64,000 nucleotides of DNA, taken from JAHRVQ01 sp963976815 (GTDB taxonomy: Bacteria > Pseudomonadota > Gammaproteobacteria > Pseudomonadales > Azotimanducaceae). The position numbers and the translations under genes are program-made. Where the stretch lies: the NCBI GenBank assembly GCA_963976815.1, contig CAXBLU010000005.1, positions 186,001 to 250,000 of the forward strand. The letters are read 5' to 3'. Of this stretch, positions 26,673-35,592 are shown in pieces (the first letter of the stretch is position 1; every line of letters starts with the position of its first letter). Below the pieces are notes generated by a model. The model saw only the letters and a program-made list of their open reading frames with translations. It searched no databases and was not told the origin of the DNA.

Positions 26673-28498
26673 TGCACAACGTTTTACTCCAGGCTGGGCT
26701 TACTTCAACGGATCGACACTTCGCGGATATGTTGTCGCGCAAATCCCAAATTCAAGACTCCGATCTTGTGTTGTTATTCGCGCGCTTAAGTCAATCACTG
26801 GGTAACCAAAATAGTTGTTTACGCATTACAGACTCTGATCTGGTAACGCGCTTGCAAGAACAAGATTGTGTCACCAGCTGGTCACCGGATGGTCAAGACG
26901 CGCTTCCCAACTACGCCGACATCAGGACACCTCTGGTCCTGATCAATCCGGGTGTTGGCACTACGTCGAGTGACCACAGCCTCCTTTATACCAATCGGTT
27001 TTTTCAGTACGAGTCACGAATCGCTGAAAACCTGCGGCGGCGGAATCGGTCCGTCGAAAATTCTGCCCGTCAATATGCTGCCCTGGTGCCCTATTTCACC
27101 GACGAGGATGATCCCAAACAACAAATTGCTGCAATACAGGCGGTCACCCGACAGTTGACGATTATCACCGGTGGCCCAGGCACCGGTAAAACCAGCACGG
27201 TGGTTAAGATCCTGGCTGGCCTCCTGAATGGCGACCCAACCTTAAGAATCAAACTCGCCGCTCCAACGGGCAAAGCCGCAATGCGCCTGTCTGAATCTAT
27301 CCAGGGTGCAATATTACGACTACCTAATGACGCGCCTGTCTCGGTTCCGACTGACGTTAGCACCCTACATAGATTATTGGGCGTGAGGGGTGATGGGCAA
27401 ACGTTCAAGTTTGATCAAAACAATCCCCTGCTGGCGGATGTTTTGATCTTGGACGAGGGTTCCATGATTGATCTGGTGATGTTCGACCGAATTCTTAAGG
27501 CTCTACCTGCAAACGCGCGGCTGATCATTCTTGGGGATCCACACCAACTCTCGTCCGTCGATAGCGGCAATGTTCTGTCGGACATCACAGGCCAGGGCGA
27601 CTGCTATACCGATGCCTTTCGCCGGCAGGTAAAGACCTTTGCCAATTTAGATCTTGAGGGTGTGGATTCTCACCATCAGCTTGCTGATGCCCATTGCCAA
27701 CTCATCACCAGTTACCGATTCCAGGATGACCAGGGTATCGGCCAACTCGCCCACGATTTGCGAGAAGGCCAACCCCTGAAGCTAGAAAATAACAATCAGG
27801 TGACTTTTGTGCCGGAATTCGACACCAATAGATTACTCAACGCAATGGCGGGGCTGTATCAAGACTATCTCAAGCTGTGTGAGCAGAACGCGGAAGCGGA
27901 AACTCTACTGGATACTTTTGATAAGCAGCGACTGCTCACGCCGGTTCGTGAAGGGGAACAGGGGGTGAACCAGTTAAATGAAGCTTTTGAATCAAGGTGC
28001 TTTGCAGATTCCGCCAGCTATTATCATGGCAAACCCATCATGATCATGAGCAATCATTATGCGCTTCGACTTTTTAATGGTGATATTGGCATTTGCGTAA
28101 AACGACAGGGAAGGACAGATCAACACGCCACAATTGAGGTCGCCTTCAAAAACTCACAGGGCGCCATTGAATATTACCTGCCAACCAGGCTGCCCCAACA
28201 CACCTCTTGTTTTGCCATGACCGTACATAAATCCCAGGGTTCAGAATTTGATAAGGTTTTGCTCGTGCTCCCTGAAACCACTCGGGAAGACTTTATTACC
28301 AGGGAACTCGTTTACACCGGCATTACCCGAACCCGCTCAAAACTCACCATATTCCATGCTGCTGAATCCATGGAGACCAAAAAACAGATTCGCGCCAGCG
28401 GATTGGCTCAACGATTTCTGCCGCGCCTCCCAATCGACGTCTCGGTTACACAGACCGTCGAGCAAAAAGAAGAGAAAGATCAATTAGATTTGTTTTAA
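26672..28498 (+). CDS. recD: RecBCD subunit RecD (helicase, alpha chain)
   Basis: The 608-residue superfamily-1B helicase shows Walker A GGPGTGKTSTV near residues 163-175, AAPTGKAAMRLSES, Walker B LILDEGSMIDL, LGDPHQLSSVDSG and the C-terminal motif FAMTVHKSQGSEFD. It is the 5' to 3' motor of RecBCD. The length matches E. coli RecD (608). The C-terminal tail is acidic and lysine-rich (QKEEKDQLDLF). Last gene of the coupled recC-recB-recD set. Confidence 0.97.
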   Translation: MHNVLLQAGLTSTDRHFADMLSRKSQIQDSDLVLLFARLSQSLGNQNSCLRITDSDLVTRLQEQDCVTSWSPDGQDALPNYADIRTPLVLINPGVGTTSSDHSLLYTNRFFQYESRIAENLRRRNRSVENSARQYAALVPYFTDEDDPKQQIAAIQAVTRQLTIITGGPGTGKTSTVVKILAGLLNGDPTLRIKLAAPTGKAAMRLSESIQGAILRLPNDAPVSVPTDVSTLHRLLGVRGDGQTFKFDQNNPLLADVLILDEGSMIDLVMFDRILKALPANARLIILGDPHQLSSVDSGNVLSDITGQGDCYTDAFRRQVKTFANLDLEGVDSHHQLADAHCQLITSYRFQDDQGIGQLAHDLREGQPLKLENNNQVTFVPEFDTNRLLNAMAGLYQDYLKLCEQNAEAETLLDTFDKQRLLTPVREGEQGVNQLNEAFESRCFADSASYYHGKPIMIMSNHYALRLFNGDIGICVKRQGRTDQHATIEVAFKNSQGAIEYYLPTRLPQHTSCFAMTVHKSQGSEFDKVLLVLPETTREDFITRELVYTGITRTRSKLTIFHAAESMETKKQIRASGLAQRFLPRLPIDVSVTQTVEQKEEKDQLDLF

Positions 28499-28512
28499 TC
28501 AGGAGACCGCCT

Positions 28513-28983
28513 ATGGACATTGGCTGGCACGACATCTGCCTCAAAACCAACAATATGCAAGCCACCAAGGCCTACTATGAGGCCCTTGGTCTGGAGGTGA
28601 CCCATGACAGTGAAGGCTGGGTACACCTCACTAATGGCGACATTAGTATTAGCTTAATGGGCTTCCTCAGCGAAAACTGGCTGAACTTCCGCGGCGGTGA
28701 TATTGAAACAATTCGGGCCAGATTACAGGAACTGGATATCGAGGCCCCTGGCAAGGTAGAAACCTACTTTGAGGACGGTAGTACCGGCACCCACTGGCAA
28801 TCCCGGGACCCTGAGGGCAATGTTGTTTACTTTGATACCACCGAGGGAGAGGCGTCAAAAACTATGGAAGTCAATGTGTTGCTGGCCAACCTTGAGAGAC
28901 GGCTTAAAGTTATGGGCGTGCACTCACCTCATTTTGACGCTCTTAAAGCAGACCTCCAGAGTCAATGTAGTACCGACAAATAG
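28513..28983 (+). CDS. VOC-family (glyoxalase/dioxygenase fold) protein
   Basis: The 156-residue protein has one vicinal-oxygen-chelate module: WHDICLKTNNMQATKAYYEALGLEVT at the start and the DPEGNVVYFDTT closing motif near residue 105. An extra helical tail of about 45 residues follows (VNVLLANLERRLKVMGV). The ribosome-binding site AGGAG lies just upstream of the ATG. Only 14 bp separates it from recD, so it may be read through from the rec operon. Metal ligands and reaction cannot be assigned. Confidence 0.78.
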   Translation: MDIGWHDICLKTNNMQATKAYYEALGLEVTHDSEGWVHLTNGDISISLMGFLSENWLNFRGGDIETIRARLQELDIEAPGKVETYFEDGSTGTHWQSRDPEGNVVYFDTTEGEASKTMEVNVLLANLERRLKVMGVHSPHFDALKADLQSQCSTDK

Positions 28984-29012
28984 CCGACAATTCACCTACA
29001 GTGCTGTATAAT
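28984..29012 (+). promoter_or_regulatory. Predicted sigma70 promoter for the coiled-coil gene
   Basis: A perfect -10 box TATAAT (29007-29012) lies 17 bp downstream of CCGACA (28984-28989), which matches four of six bases of TTGACA. The predicted transcript would have a leader of about 140 nt that is AT-rich and contains an 11-bp quasi-repeat of the TTTAC/TTTTATTT type before the GTG start at 29158. Confidence 0.6.
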
Positions 29013-29157
29013 TACCGCACAAATAATCGCATTAACTATTGAAATTTTTGAAAAAATCGCCATTATTGCGCATTCCAAATTCAACCCCCCCAAATTAGTT
29101 CACCTTTTGTTTACTTTTTATTTACCTTTTATTTAAAAATACCCACTGGAGACCTGT

Positions 29158-29892
29158 GTGGTTCAAAGCGCTATTGATATAGATGTATGGAAAGAGATTG
29201 CGATCAGCAAGCAAATGTTGATCAGAACAGCCACCGACGCACTAGGGTTAGATCCTGAATGCTCGGAACAAGAGTTCAAAGCCGCTCTCGAAGCCAGCCT
29301 AAAAGAAATTGCCGAAGCAGACGTAAAAGTCGCCAAGGCCAAGGTTGCGATTCAAGCAACCATTGATGACCTGACAGAGCGGTTGGAGAAGTCAGAGAAG
29401 TCTCTAAAATCTACCAACGACATGCTCACTTCAGCGAGTGCCGAGATTGAAAAGCTTAAAAGTGTTATCGAAGCAGATCGAAAGCTTGCTGAAAATGACG
29501 CCAAAAAACTTAAAGATCAGGTTGATGAAAAATCCAAAGCACTAAAAGCGATCAATACGCTGCTTGGAGATACTCCGCAGAATGTGGCGAAGAAAATCAA
29601 AACCCTGAACAAGAAGAAGCACGAAGATACAACAGCCAAAAAGCGCATCGACGATGAGCTGAAGAACGTTAGAAAAGAACGTACCGAAAAGATCAAAAAA
29701 GCTGAAGCAAAAGAAGCCCAGGCAAAAACGATCTTGAATGGCTATAAAGCGCTTCAAACCTACTGTGACGAGCAGTACGACAAGCTAAAAGAGCTAATGG
29801 AAGACGACAAAATGTTGATCGCTCCACCCAGGCTCGACGAAGATGTGTACGCTGATCTTGAGTCTAACGCCTCTAGTTCCTCTGCCTCTTAA
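29158..29892 (+). CDS. Long coiled-coil protein of unknown function
   Basis: The 244-residue protein starts with GTG after a CTGGAGACC ribosome-binding site. Residues 1-40 form a compact leader (DIDVWKEIAISKQ), and about 45-225 is nearly uninterrupted Lys/Glu/Ala-rich heptad sequence, predicted to be one long coiled coil (for example TERLEKSEKSLKSTNDMLTS). The C-terminus is serine-rich (ESNASSSSAS). There is no signal peptide or membrane segment, so it is cytoplasmic and probably oligomeric. No family was recognised, and the neighbours (a VOC protein and YaiI) give no functional hint. Confidence 0.8.
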   Translation: MVQSAIDIDVWKEIAISKQMLIRTATDALGLDPECSEQEFKAALEASLKEIAEADVKVAKAKVAIQATIDDLTERLEKSEKSLKSTNDMLTSASAEIEKLKSVIEADRKLAENDAKKLKDQVDEKSKALKAINTLLGDTPQNVAKKIKTLNKKKHEDTTAKKRIDDELKNVRKERTEKIKKAEAKEAQAKTILNGYKALQTYCDEQYDKLKELMEDDKMLIAPPRLDEDVYADLESNASSSSAS

Positions 29893-29928
29893 AAAACAGC
29901 ACCAATGCGTCGGCATTTCTAGCCAAAC

Positions 29929-30381
29929 ATGAAGATCTGGGTAGATGCCGACGCGTGCCCTGTTGTCGTTAAAGATATCCTCTTTCGCGCAGCAACCCGG
30001 GCAAAAATTTCCGTCACACTGGTCGCCAACCAGTTTCTCAACGTGCCTAAATCCCCCTTTATCCATTTTGTTCAGGTTCCCCAGGGATTTGATGTAGCGG
30101 ACAATGAAATCGTCAAACGCTGCGTTGCCGGTGACCTTGTTATCACCGCTGACATCCCACTTGCGGCAGAAGTCATCGAGAAAAACGCCATCGCCCTCAA
30201 CCCTAGAGGGGAGCTGTACACCATCGAAAACATCAAAACCCGGCTGAATATGCGTGACTTTATGGACACCATGCGTGCCAGTGGCATCGAAGGCGGCGGT
30301 CCTCCTCCGCTTACCCAACGGGACCGACAACAATTTGCCAACAATTTAGATAAACTGCTCACCCAGGTTAATCAGCCCTAG
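29929..30381 (+). CDS. yaiI: YaiI/YqxD-family protein (DUF188, UPF0178)
   Basis: The 150-residue protein matches the family throughout: MKIWVDADACPVVVKDILFR at the start, the conserved VPQGFDVADNEIV and GDLVITADIPLAAEVIEK, and the NPRGELYT and GGPPPLTQRDRQQFANNLD motifs. The acidic residues in DADACP resemble the metal site of PIN-like nucleases, but the function of the family is not established. It is co-directional with the genes on both sides. Confidence 0.9.
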   Translation: MKIWVDADACPVVVKDILFRAATRAKISVTLVANQFLNVPKSPFIHFVQVPQGFDVADNEIVKRCVAGDLVITADIPLAAEVIEKNAIALNPRGELYTIENIKTRLNMRDFMDTMRASGIEGGGPPPLTQRDRQQFANNLDKLLTQVNQP

Positions 30382-30416
30382 GGCTTTATCCTTAGGCATA
30401 GATTTCGAGTGCAGTC

Positions 30417-31880
30417 ATGCAAGAACTCAGCATAAACGACATCCATCAAAGGTTCAGTGAAAACCAACTCACCGTTGCTGAATTGACCCGCTACTATCTT
30501 GACCAGATCAAACAACAGGCGCAGCTGGGTGCGGTCATCACCGTCAACCCAGATGCTATTACTATTGCTGAGGCATTAGACAACGCCCTGGCTTCGGGCC
30601 AGGCGCCAACCAAACTATTTGGTGTTCCCATCCTGATCAAGGACAACATCGAAACCCTGGATCAAATGCCAACAACTGCCGGGTCTCTTCTGCTCAAAAA
30701 CCATTTTCCTGCCTGTGATGCGGAATTGGTTTCACAACTACGGCAGGCTGGTGCTGTCATTCTAGGCAAAGCGAATCTCAGTGAATGGGCCAACTTTCGT
30801 TCCAACTATTCTGTGAGTGGATGGAGCGCGATGGGAGGCCAGGCGCGCAATCCCTATGACACGAGTCGATCCCCCAGTGGCTCAAGTGCAGGGTCAGCCA
30901 TTGCGGTTGCTGCGAATCTAACAATGCTGGCGGTTGGTACCGAGACGGATGGGTCCGTTGTTTGTCCCGCCGCGCTAAATGGCGTTGTTGGCATTAAACC
31001 GACCCATGGCAGCATCAGCAACAAAGGCATAATCCCCCTTGCGGGTAGTCAGGATGTTGCCGGTCCAATGGCTAGAAATGTCAGTGATGCCGTAAAACTC
31101 TTAGAATCCATGCGAATCAAAGCCGTTGCAAAATCTCGGACCGGACCTATCTCGGAGCCGCTCTGTGATCATCTAATCGCCGACGGCTTACGGGGAAAAA
31201 CCCTCGGTGTTGTGACCAACTTGATGGGCTATCACCCGGCAACGGATCTTGTATTTGCTCGGGCGGTGAAAGATCTAGAAAGTGCAGGCACTAAAATTGT
31301 GCAGGGTAAGCTGCCCAACCTTCGGGAGATCTCTAAGTACGAATATCAGGTCCTGCTGTATGAATTCAAAACCGGTATTGCCCAATATCTACAGGACCAC
31401 GCTTCTCAGAATCAGGCTCAATCCAAGCTGCCCTATTCAACCCTGGCGGATCTTATTGCCGCCAATGAAAAAATCGCTGACCTGGAGCTTGGGGATTTTG
31501 GTCAAGACGTGTTTATTGAGGCGCAAAGCAAAGGGACGCTCCATGACGAGGAATATATTAAAGCCCTCGAAGCATGCAAACGCTTATCGGGACCCAAAGG
31601 CATTGACGCAACACTTGCAGCTAGCGGCGCTGATATATTAATTGCTCCGACCATGAGTCCAGCCTGGAAGATCGACCGGATAATGGGAGATCATTTCACT
31701 GGAGGCGCCAGCATGGTGCCGGCGGTTTCCGGTTATCCACACATCACCTTGCCTATGGGTTTTGTAAAAAATCTACCGGTAGGTTTATCAATGTTTGCAA
31801 CAAAGGATTCTGAAGCTCAACTAATCGAGGCGGCCTATGCCTTTGAGCAAGCAACCCTGCATCGTCGACCACCCAGTTAA
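30417..31880 (+). CDS. Amidase-signature family amidohydrolase
   Basis: The 487-residue protein has the Ser-cisSer-Lys triad of the amidase signature: Lys in GVPILIKDNIET (near residue 79), and the serine-rich SRSPSGSSAGSAIAVAAN segment with GTETDGSVVCPAALNGVVG. The GIIPLAGSQDVAGPMARN stretch is conserved in GatA-like and plain amidases. No GatB or GatC neighbour is present, so tRNA amidation is unlikely. It probably hydrolyses a small amide. No signal peptide. Confidence 0.88.
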   Translation: MQELSINDIHQRFSENQLTVAELTRYYLDQIKQQAQLGAVITVNPDAITIAEALDNALASGQAPTKLFGVPILIKDNIETLDQMPTTAGSLLLKNHFPACDAELVSQLRQAGAVILGKANLSEWANFRSNYSVSGWSAMGGQARNPYDTSRSPSGSSAGSAIAVAANLTMLAVGTETDGSVVCPAALNGVVGIKPTHGSISNKGIIPLAGSQDVAGPMARNVSDAVKLLESMRIKAVAKSRTGPISEPLCDHLIADGLRGKTLGVVTNLMGYHPATDLVFARAVKDLESAGTKIVQGKLPNLREISKYEYQVLLYEFKTGIAQYLQDHASQNQAQSKLPYSTLADLIAANEKIADLELGDFGQDVFIEAQSKGTLHDEEYIKALEACKRLSGPKGIDATLAASGADILIAPTMSPAWKIDRIMGDHFTGGASMVPAVSGYPHITLPMGFVKNLPVGLSMFATKDSEAQLIEAAYAFEQATLHRRPPS

Positions 31881-31883
31881 CCC

Positions 31884-31953
31884 ACAACTTTTAGACTACA
31901 AGTTTTAGACTACAACGTTTAAACCACAATGTTTAAACCACAATGTTTAAACC
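31884..31953. repeat. Five tandem 14-bp repeats
   Basis: Five contiguous 14-bp units follow the amidase stop: ACAACTTTTAGACT, ACAAGTTTTAGACT, ACAACGTTTAAACC, ACAATGTTTAAACC and ACAATGTTTAAACC. The first two and the last three form subgroups. The length is not a multiple of three, and the array is in non-coding sequence between convergent genes. Confidence 0.9.
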
Positions 31954-31985
31954 AACTTCTCAATCTAACAAGACAATCTACAGAC

Positions 31986-32011
31986 AAAAAAAAGGGGCCC
32001 CGAAGGACCCC
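31986..32011 (-). terminator. Rho-independent terminator of the OmpA-like gene, UUCG tetraloop
   Basis: Read on the minus strand, GGGGTCC-TTCG-GGGCCCC (31994-32011) forms a 7-bp stem with one G-U pair and a stable UUCG loop, followed by eight T (31986-31993). It lies 21 bp downstream of the OmpA-like stop codon. Confidence 0.85.
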
Positions 32012-32032
32012 AAAGGCACCACACGGAAACGC

Positions 32033-32734
32033 TTAACGGGTTGCCAGGGGCGATCGCATATCCACTTCAAATGCCATCACAACTCTTCGGTCGAAGAAGT
32101 GATTTTCAGGTGAACCCTCAGCAGTGACGGGTTGAGTCTCACCAAATGCCTGGGCAACAACTTGATTGCGCTTAACCCCATGACTCAACAAATAGGCCTT
32201 CACTTCAGAGACCCGTTGCTCAGACAAATTCTGGTTATAGGTAGAGTCACCACGTCGATCGGCAAAACCAGACAGGACAACGGTTGTGTCAGGATTGCGA
32301 GCAAGCAGTGCTGCAACCTCACGCAATTGGGGTTCATAGTGTCCTTCAATTTCACTTGAGGCAGTCTTGAACTGGATAGGCACTTGACGGGCTTTCCATT
32401 CCGAACTTTTTGCAAGCAGGGTATCAATGTCCTGATTCAATTCAGCAATAAGCTGACCCTGACTTTGCTGCCTGGCCTTTAGTGACTGATTCTCTGCAAC
32501 AAGTGCATCTCGCTTATTGTTATCGATGCGCTTCATTCCCCAGAGTTTTCCCAGTACACCTCCGCCCAGAATCGCGCCTGCCCCGGCACCAATTGGGCCA
32601 CCGACAGCGGCACCAATGACAGCACCCCCGAGGGCGCCTCGATGCTCTTCTTTCTGTGTGCTTTTTTCTACCGCAAGGCTGCTAGACGCAACCACCATGA
32701 GTAAACCTGCTGCTATCATCTGTTTCGTATTCAT
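32033..32734 (-). CDS. pdsO: OmpA-family protein, PdsO-like (proteobacterial sortase system)
   Basis: The 233-residue protein starts at 32734 behind a GGAG site; upstream in-frame Met codons are less well placed. It has a signal peptide (MIAAGLLMVVASSSLA), a glycine-zipper segment (ALGGAVIGAAVGGPIGAGAG, about 32-55), a short coiled coil (about 70-105) and a C-terminal OmpA peptidoglycan-binding domain (about 120-225, with LSGFADRRGDSTYNQNLSEQ and the NHFFDRRVV end). The domain order and its divergent position beside a PdsR/PdsS-like pair match PdsO, the OmpA-like protein of the proteobacterial dedicated sortase system. No sortase is nearby. It could also be a generic envelope protein. Confidence 0.75.
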   Translation of the reverse strand: MNTKQMIAAGLLMVVASSSLAVEKSTQKEEHRGALGGAVIGAAVGGPIGAGAGAILGGGVLGKLWGMKRIDNNKRDALVAENQSLKARQQSQGQLIAELNQDIDTLLAKSSEWKARQVPIQFKTASSEIEGHYEPQLREVAALLARNPDTTVVLSGFADRRGDSTYNQNLSEQRVSEVKAYLLSHGVKRNQVVAQAFGETQPVTAEGSPENHFFDRRVVMAFEVDMRSPLATR

Positions 32735-32869
32735 TTGGATCTCCATGTTTGTCCTGTGATTCACATCATGTGATGCTTGAGGTTTATTAAACGCAGTAAT
32801 TCAGGCATCTTAGTTGTCTGAATCGGGCAATCCGCTGATGAAATGTGGCAATAATATGGCAGGCAATTT

Positions 32870-33565
32870 TTGAGCTATCGCATCGCAATCGTTGAAGACG
32901 ACGCAGACCTACGCGACAACTACGCTGATGTGTTTCGCGATCAGGGTTATGAAATTGATACCTATGGAGACCGGCCCAGCGCAGTTGCGGCATTTACCGC
33001 TGCCTTACCGGACCTCGCAGTCATCGATATAGGGCTTGGCAAGGAGGCGGAAGGCGGTTTTGCCCTTTGCCAATGGCTTCGAGAACGATCCAAGTCCGTG
33101 CCAATTATTTTTCTCAGCGCACGGGATAGTGATCTCGATATTGTCAGCGGGTTACGTATGGGCGCCGACGACTACGTGACAAAAGATATGAGTTTGCCTC
33201 ACATACTGGCTCGCATCGCTGCCTTGTTTCGCAGAATAGAAGTCCTAAGCCAACCCACCATTACACCGGACAATGAAATAATTTGTGGCCAACTGCGATT
33301 GGATGAACAACGATTTACGGCATCCTGGGCGGATAAAAAAGTTGATCTGACCCTGACTGAATTTTGGATGGTCCACGCCCTCACCCTGAATCCAGGACAT
33401 GTCAAAAAACGCCAACAGTTGATGCAGGATGCTCATATCTACGTGGACGACGCAACCATCACCTCCCACGTAAAACGGATCCGTAAAAAGTTTATGGCCC
33501 TCGATGCAGGATTCGATTGTATCGATACCGTCTACGGCATGGGTTACCGTTGGAAAGCGCCTTGA
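32870..33565 (+). CDS. pdsR: OmpR-type response regulator, PdsR-like
   Basis: The 231-residue regulator begins at TTG (SYRIAIVEDDADLRDNYADV); no ATG is available near the start. The receiver domain (1-120) has acidic pocket EDD, phospho-acceptor Asp in LAVIDIGLG and Lys in DDYVTKDMS. The winged-helix DNA-binding domain (about 135-230) ends with YVDDATITSHVKRIRKKF and DTVYGMGYRWKAP. The divergent OmpA-like gene and the following kinase suggest the sortase-system regulator PdsR. The intergenic 32735-32869 probably holds promoters for both directions. Confidence 0.82.
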   Translation: MSYRIAIVEDDADLRDNYADVFRDQGYEIDTYGDRPSAVAAFTAALPDLAVIDIGLGKEAEGGFALCQWLRERSKSVPIIFLSARDSDLDIVSGLRMGADDYVTKDMSLPHILARIAALFRRIEVLSQPTITPDNEIICGQLRLDEQRFTASWADKKVDLTLTEFWMVHALTLNPGHVKKRQQLMQDAHIYVDDATITSHVKRIRKKFMALDAGFDCIDTVYGMGYRWKAP

Positions 33566-33582
33566 TGATTTTAAGGTGTCAC

Positions 33583-35499
33583 ATGACCGGATCCGTTAGC
33601 GTCAGATTGCTATTTTTGCTACCGGCGCTGCTGTTGGGCTTAATACCAATAACCGGCTACCTAAATATCCAATCCGCTGTGCAAACTTTGACGGTTGAAA
33701 ATTTGGCGAACCACAAGCAAAAAACCATGATATTGAAGGGCTTTATTGAAACGGAACCAGCCTTTCTCGAAAATCCAGCATTTCTGAGTAATAAGCCCTC
33801 CCTTTACGTTAACCAGGCGATGACAACGGGCGTTACACTCGACGGACGAATGGAGGAATGGCAATCGATCCAGCCAATCTCCTTCGGGCTTGATCAACTT
33901 GTTCAAATTAACCAACCCTATGAGCCCAACAACCTCTCTGCGGAAATGCGAATCCAGCAAACCAATGAGCATACCTATCTGTTTTTTAACGTCCATGACG
34001 ACGTTGTGGTGTACCGTGAAATTAGCAATATCAGCATCCATCGTAACGACCACATCCGGCTCTCTTTACTAGACTTAAACGGTAATTTTCAACGCTATAC
34101 CATCGCAACGGAACAGCCTGGACAAGTGTTCGCCAGAGTCGTTTCAACGGGAGGCAGAGCACTTCGGCCGGAACCTCGTATTGAAGGTTTCTGGCGGGCC
34201 GTTGATCATGGTTACAACCTGGAAATTGCTATTCCAAACGACCTACTCGACAATCGCCTGGCGATTAACATTGCGGATGTGGATGACTTTAACAGCAGAG
34301 ATATTCGGTATTTATTAGGTACGGGATATACCGATGCACCGGAAGGCTTAAGCTACCTGACGCGGGGTTCCCAATCATTATCCAAACTCTTTCGGCAACT
34401 TCAGCTTGATCGAGTTGCGTTTATGGATCGGGCTGGGAACTCGCTAGCATCGAGAAACTTTAGTGGACAACACTCGCCCCAGATTGAACAGGCAGTTTTT
34501 GTAAAGGATCAATTGGCCGGGATCATTAAGCTGGAAGTCGATCAAGCTACCATCACAGAATACCGCCGTTCAGCTTTTCAACAGCTGGCCTATATCAGCG
34601 TTGCTGCGTTGCTCATTGGATTTCTACTTTGCTACTGGCTCTCAAGCAAATTCCTCAATCGCTTACGCCACCTCGGCCAGGAACTGGAAGGCGTTGTTGA
34701 CGATCAGGGTCGCGTCCTAAAGGCAATGCCGGAATCAACCGGTTCCGATGAGATTAGTGACCTCTCTAGACGATTCACATCGATCACCCATAGATTGCAA
34801 CAATATAACGAGTATCTAGAGAACCTATCCCGCCGCCTGGCCCATGAACTCAGAACACCTGTTTCTGTCGTCCGATCTTCACTTGAACAACTGGAGTCGC
34901 GGGTGCCACCGGAAGACATTCGCTTTGTTGAACGGGCGAAAAACGGCGTCGCTAGACTTACTAACATACTTAATAGTATGAGCGAGGCCGCCCGACTCGA
35001 AGAGAGCTTAGATAAAGATGAAGTATCGGTGTTTGAGCTGACCAATGTATTAAGGGGATGTTATGAAGGTTATGACAATGCCTTCCCGCACCAGTCATTT
35101 GAACTCAGCATTGAAACTGGGGATCTACAAATTACCGGAATCGCGGATTTATTAGCCCAGATGCTCGATAAGCTGGTCGACAACGCTGTGCAGTTTTCTA
35201 CGGACCAACAGCCGGTCATCTTACGTCTCACCTGCGAAGCAGAGACGGCCGTGCTACGCATTACCAACAGCGGCCCTCCACTGCCGGACAAAATGACCGA
35301 TCAGCTATTCGACGCAATGATTTCCGTTCGAGATGATGAACAGCGAGAAGACAGCCATCTGGGCCTCGGTCTACATGTGGCGCGGCTGATCGCAGACTTC
35401 CACGGCGGTGAGATTCTGCTTGCTAACCGCGAAGATCGGGAGGGCGTTGTTGTTTCGGTTCGCTTACCGTTACTTCGCTTAACCAGTAAACTAGTGTAG
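33583..35499 (+). CDS. pdsS: Sensor histidine kinase, PdsS-like
   Basis: The chosen ATG (33583) follows AAGG with a 6-nt spacer; an alternative ATG at 33565 overlaps the pdsR stop (TGATG). The 638-residue protein has a first membrane helix (about 8-28), a large periplasmic region (about 30-345) with a CBM9-like core (TLDGRMEEW, RNDHIRLSLLDLNG, LEIAIPNDLLDN), a second helix (about 350-370), a HAMP linker, H-box RRLAHELRTPVSVVRS, and an ATPase domain ending HLGLGLHVARLIADFHGG. The CBM9-like sensor with this neighbourhood fits PdsS of the dedicated sortase system. The signal sensed is unknown. Confidence 0.82.
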   Translation: MTGSVSVRLLFLLPALLLGLIPITGYLNIQSAVQTLTVENLANHKQKTMILKGFIETEPAFLENPAFLSNKPSLYVNQAMTTGVTLDGRMEEWQSIQPISFGLDQLVQINQPYEPNNLSAEMRIQQTNEHTYLFFNVHDDVVVYREISNISIHRNDHIRLSLLDLNGNFQRYTIATEQPGQVFARVVSTGGRALRPEPRIEGFWRAVDHGYNLEIAIPNDLLDNRLAINIADVDDFNSRDIRYLLGTGYTDAPEGLSYLTRGSQSLSKLFRQLQLDRVAFMDRAGNSLASRNFSGQHSPQIEQAVFVKDQLAGIIKLEVDQATITEYRRSAFQQLAYISVAALLIGFLLCYWLSSKFLNRLRHLGQELEGVVDDQGRVLKAMPESTGSDEISDLSRRFTSITHRLQQYNEYLENLSRRLAHELRTPVSVVRSSLEQLESRVPPEDIRFVERAKNGVARLTNILNSMSEAARLEESLDKDEVSVFELTNVLRGCYEGYDNAFPHQSFELSIETGDLQITGIADLLAQMLDKLVDNAVQFSTDQQPVILRLTCEAETAVLRITNSGPPLPDKMTDQLFDAMISVRDDEQREDSHLGLGLHVARLIADFHGGEILLANREDREGVVVSVRLPLLRLTSKLV

Positions 35500-35592
35500 T
35501 TCTTGTTTAAACAGGCTCCTACCCTGAGATAGGCCAAATTTCATTCTGTGCCGCAAGACCGTACAATATTCGGTTCATAAAGGAGCAGTCAG

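Noticed and set aside
30417..31880. Amidase as GatA subunit of the tRNA amidotransferase
   Set aside because: No gatB or gatC is adjacent and the sequence resembles stand-alone amidases.
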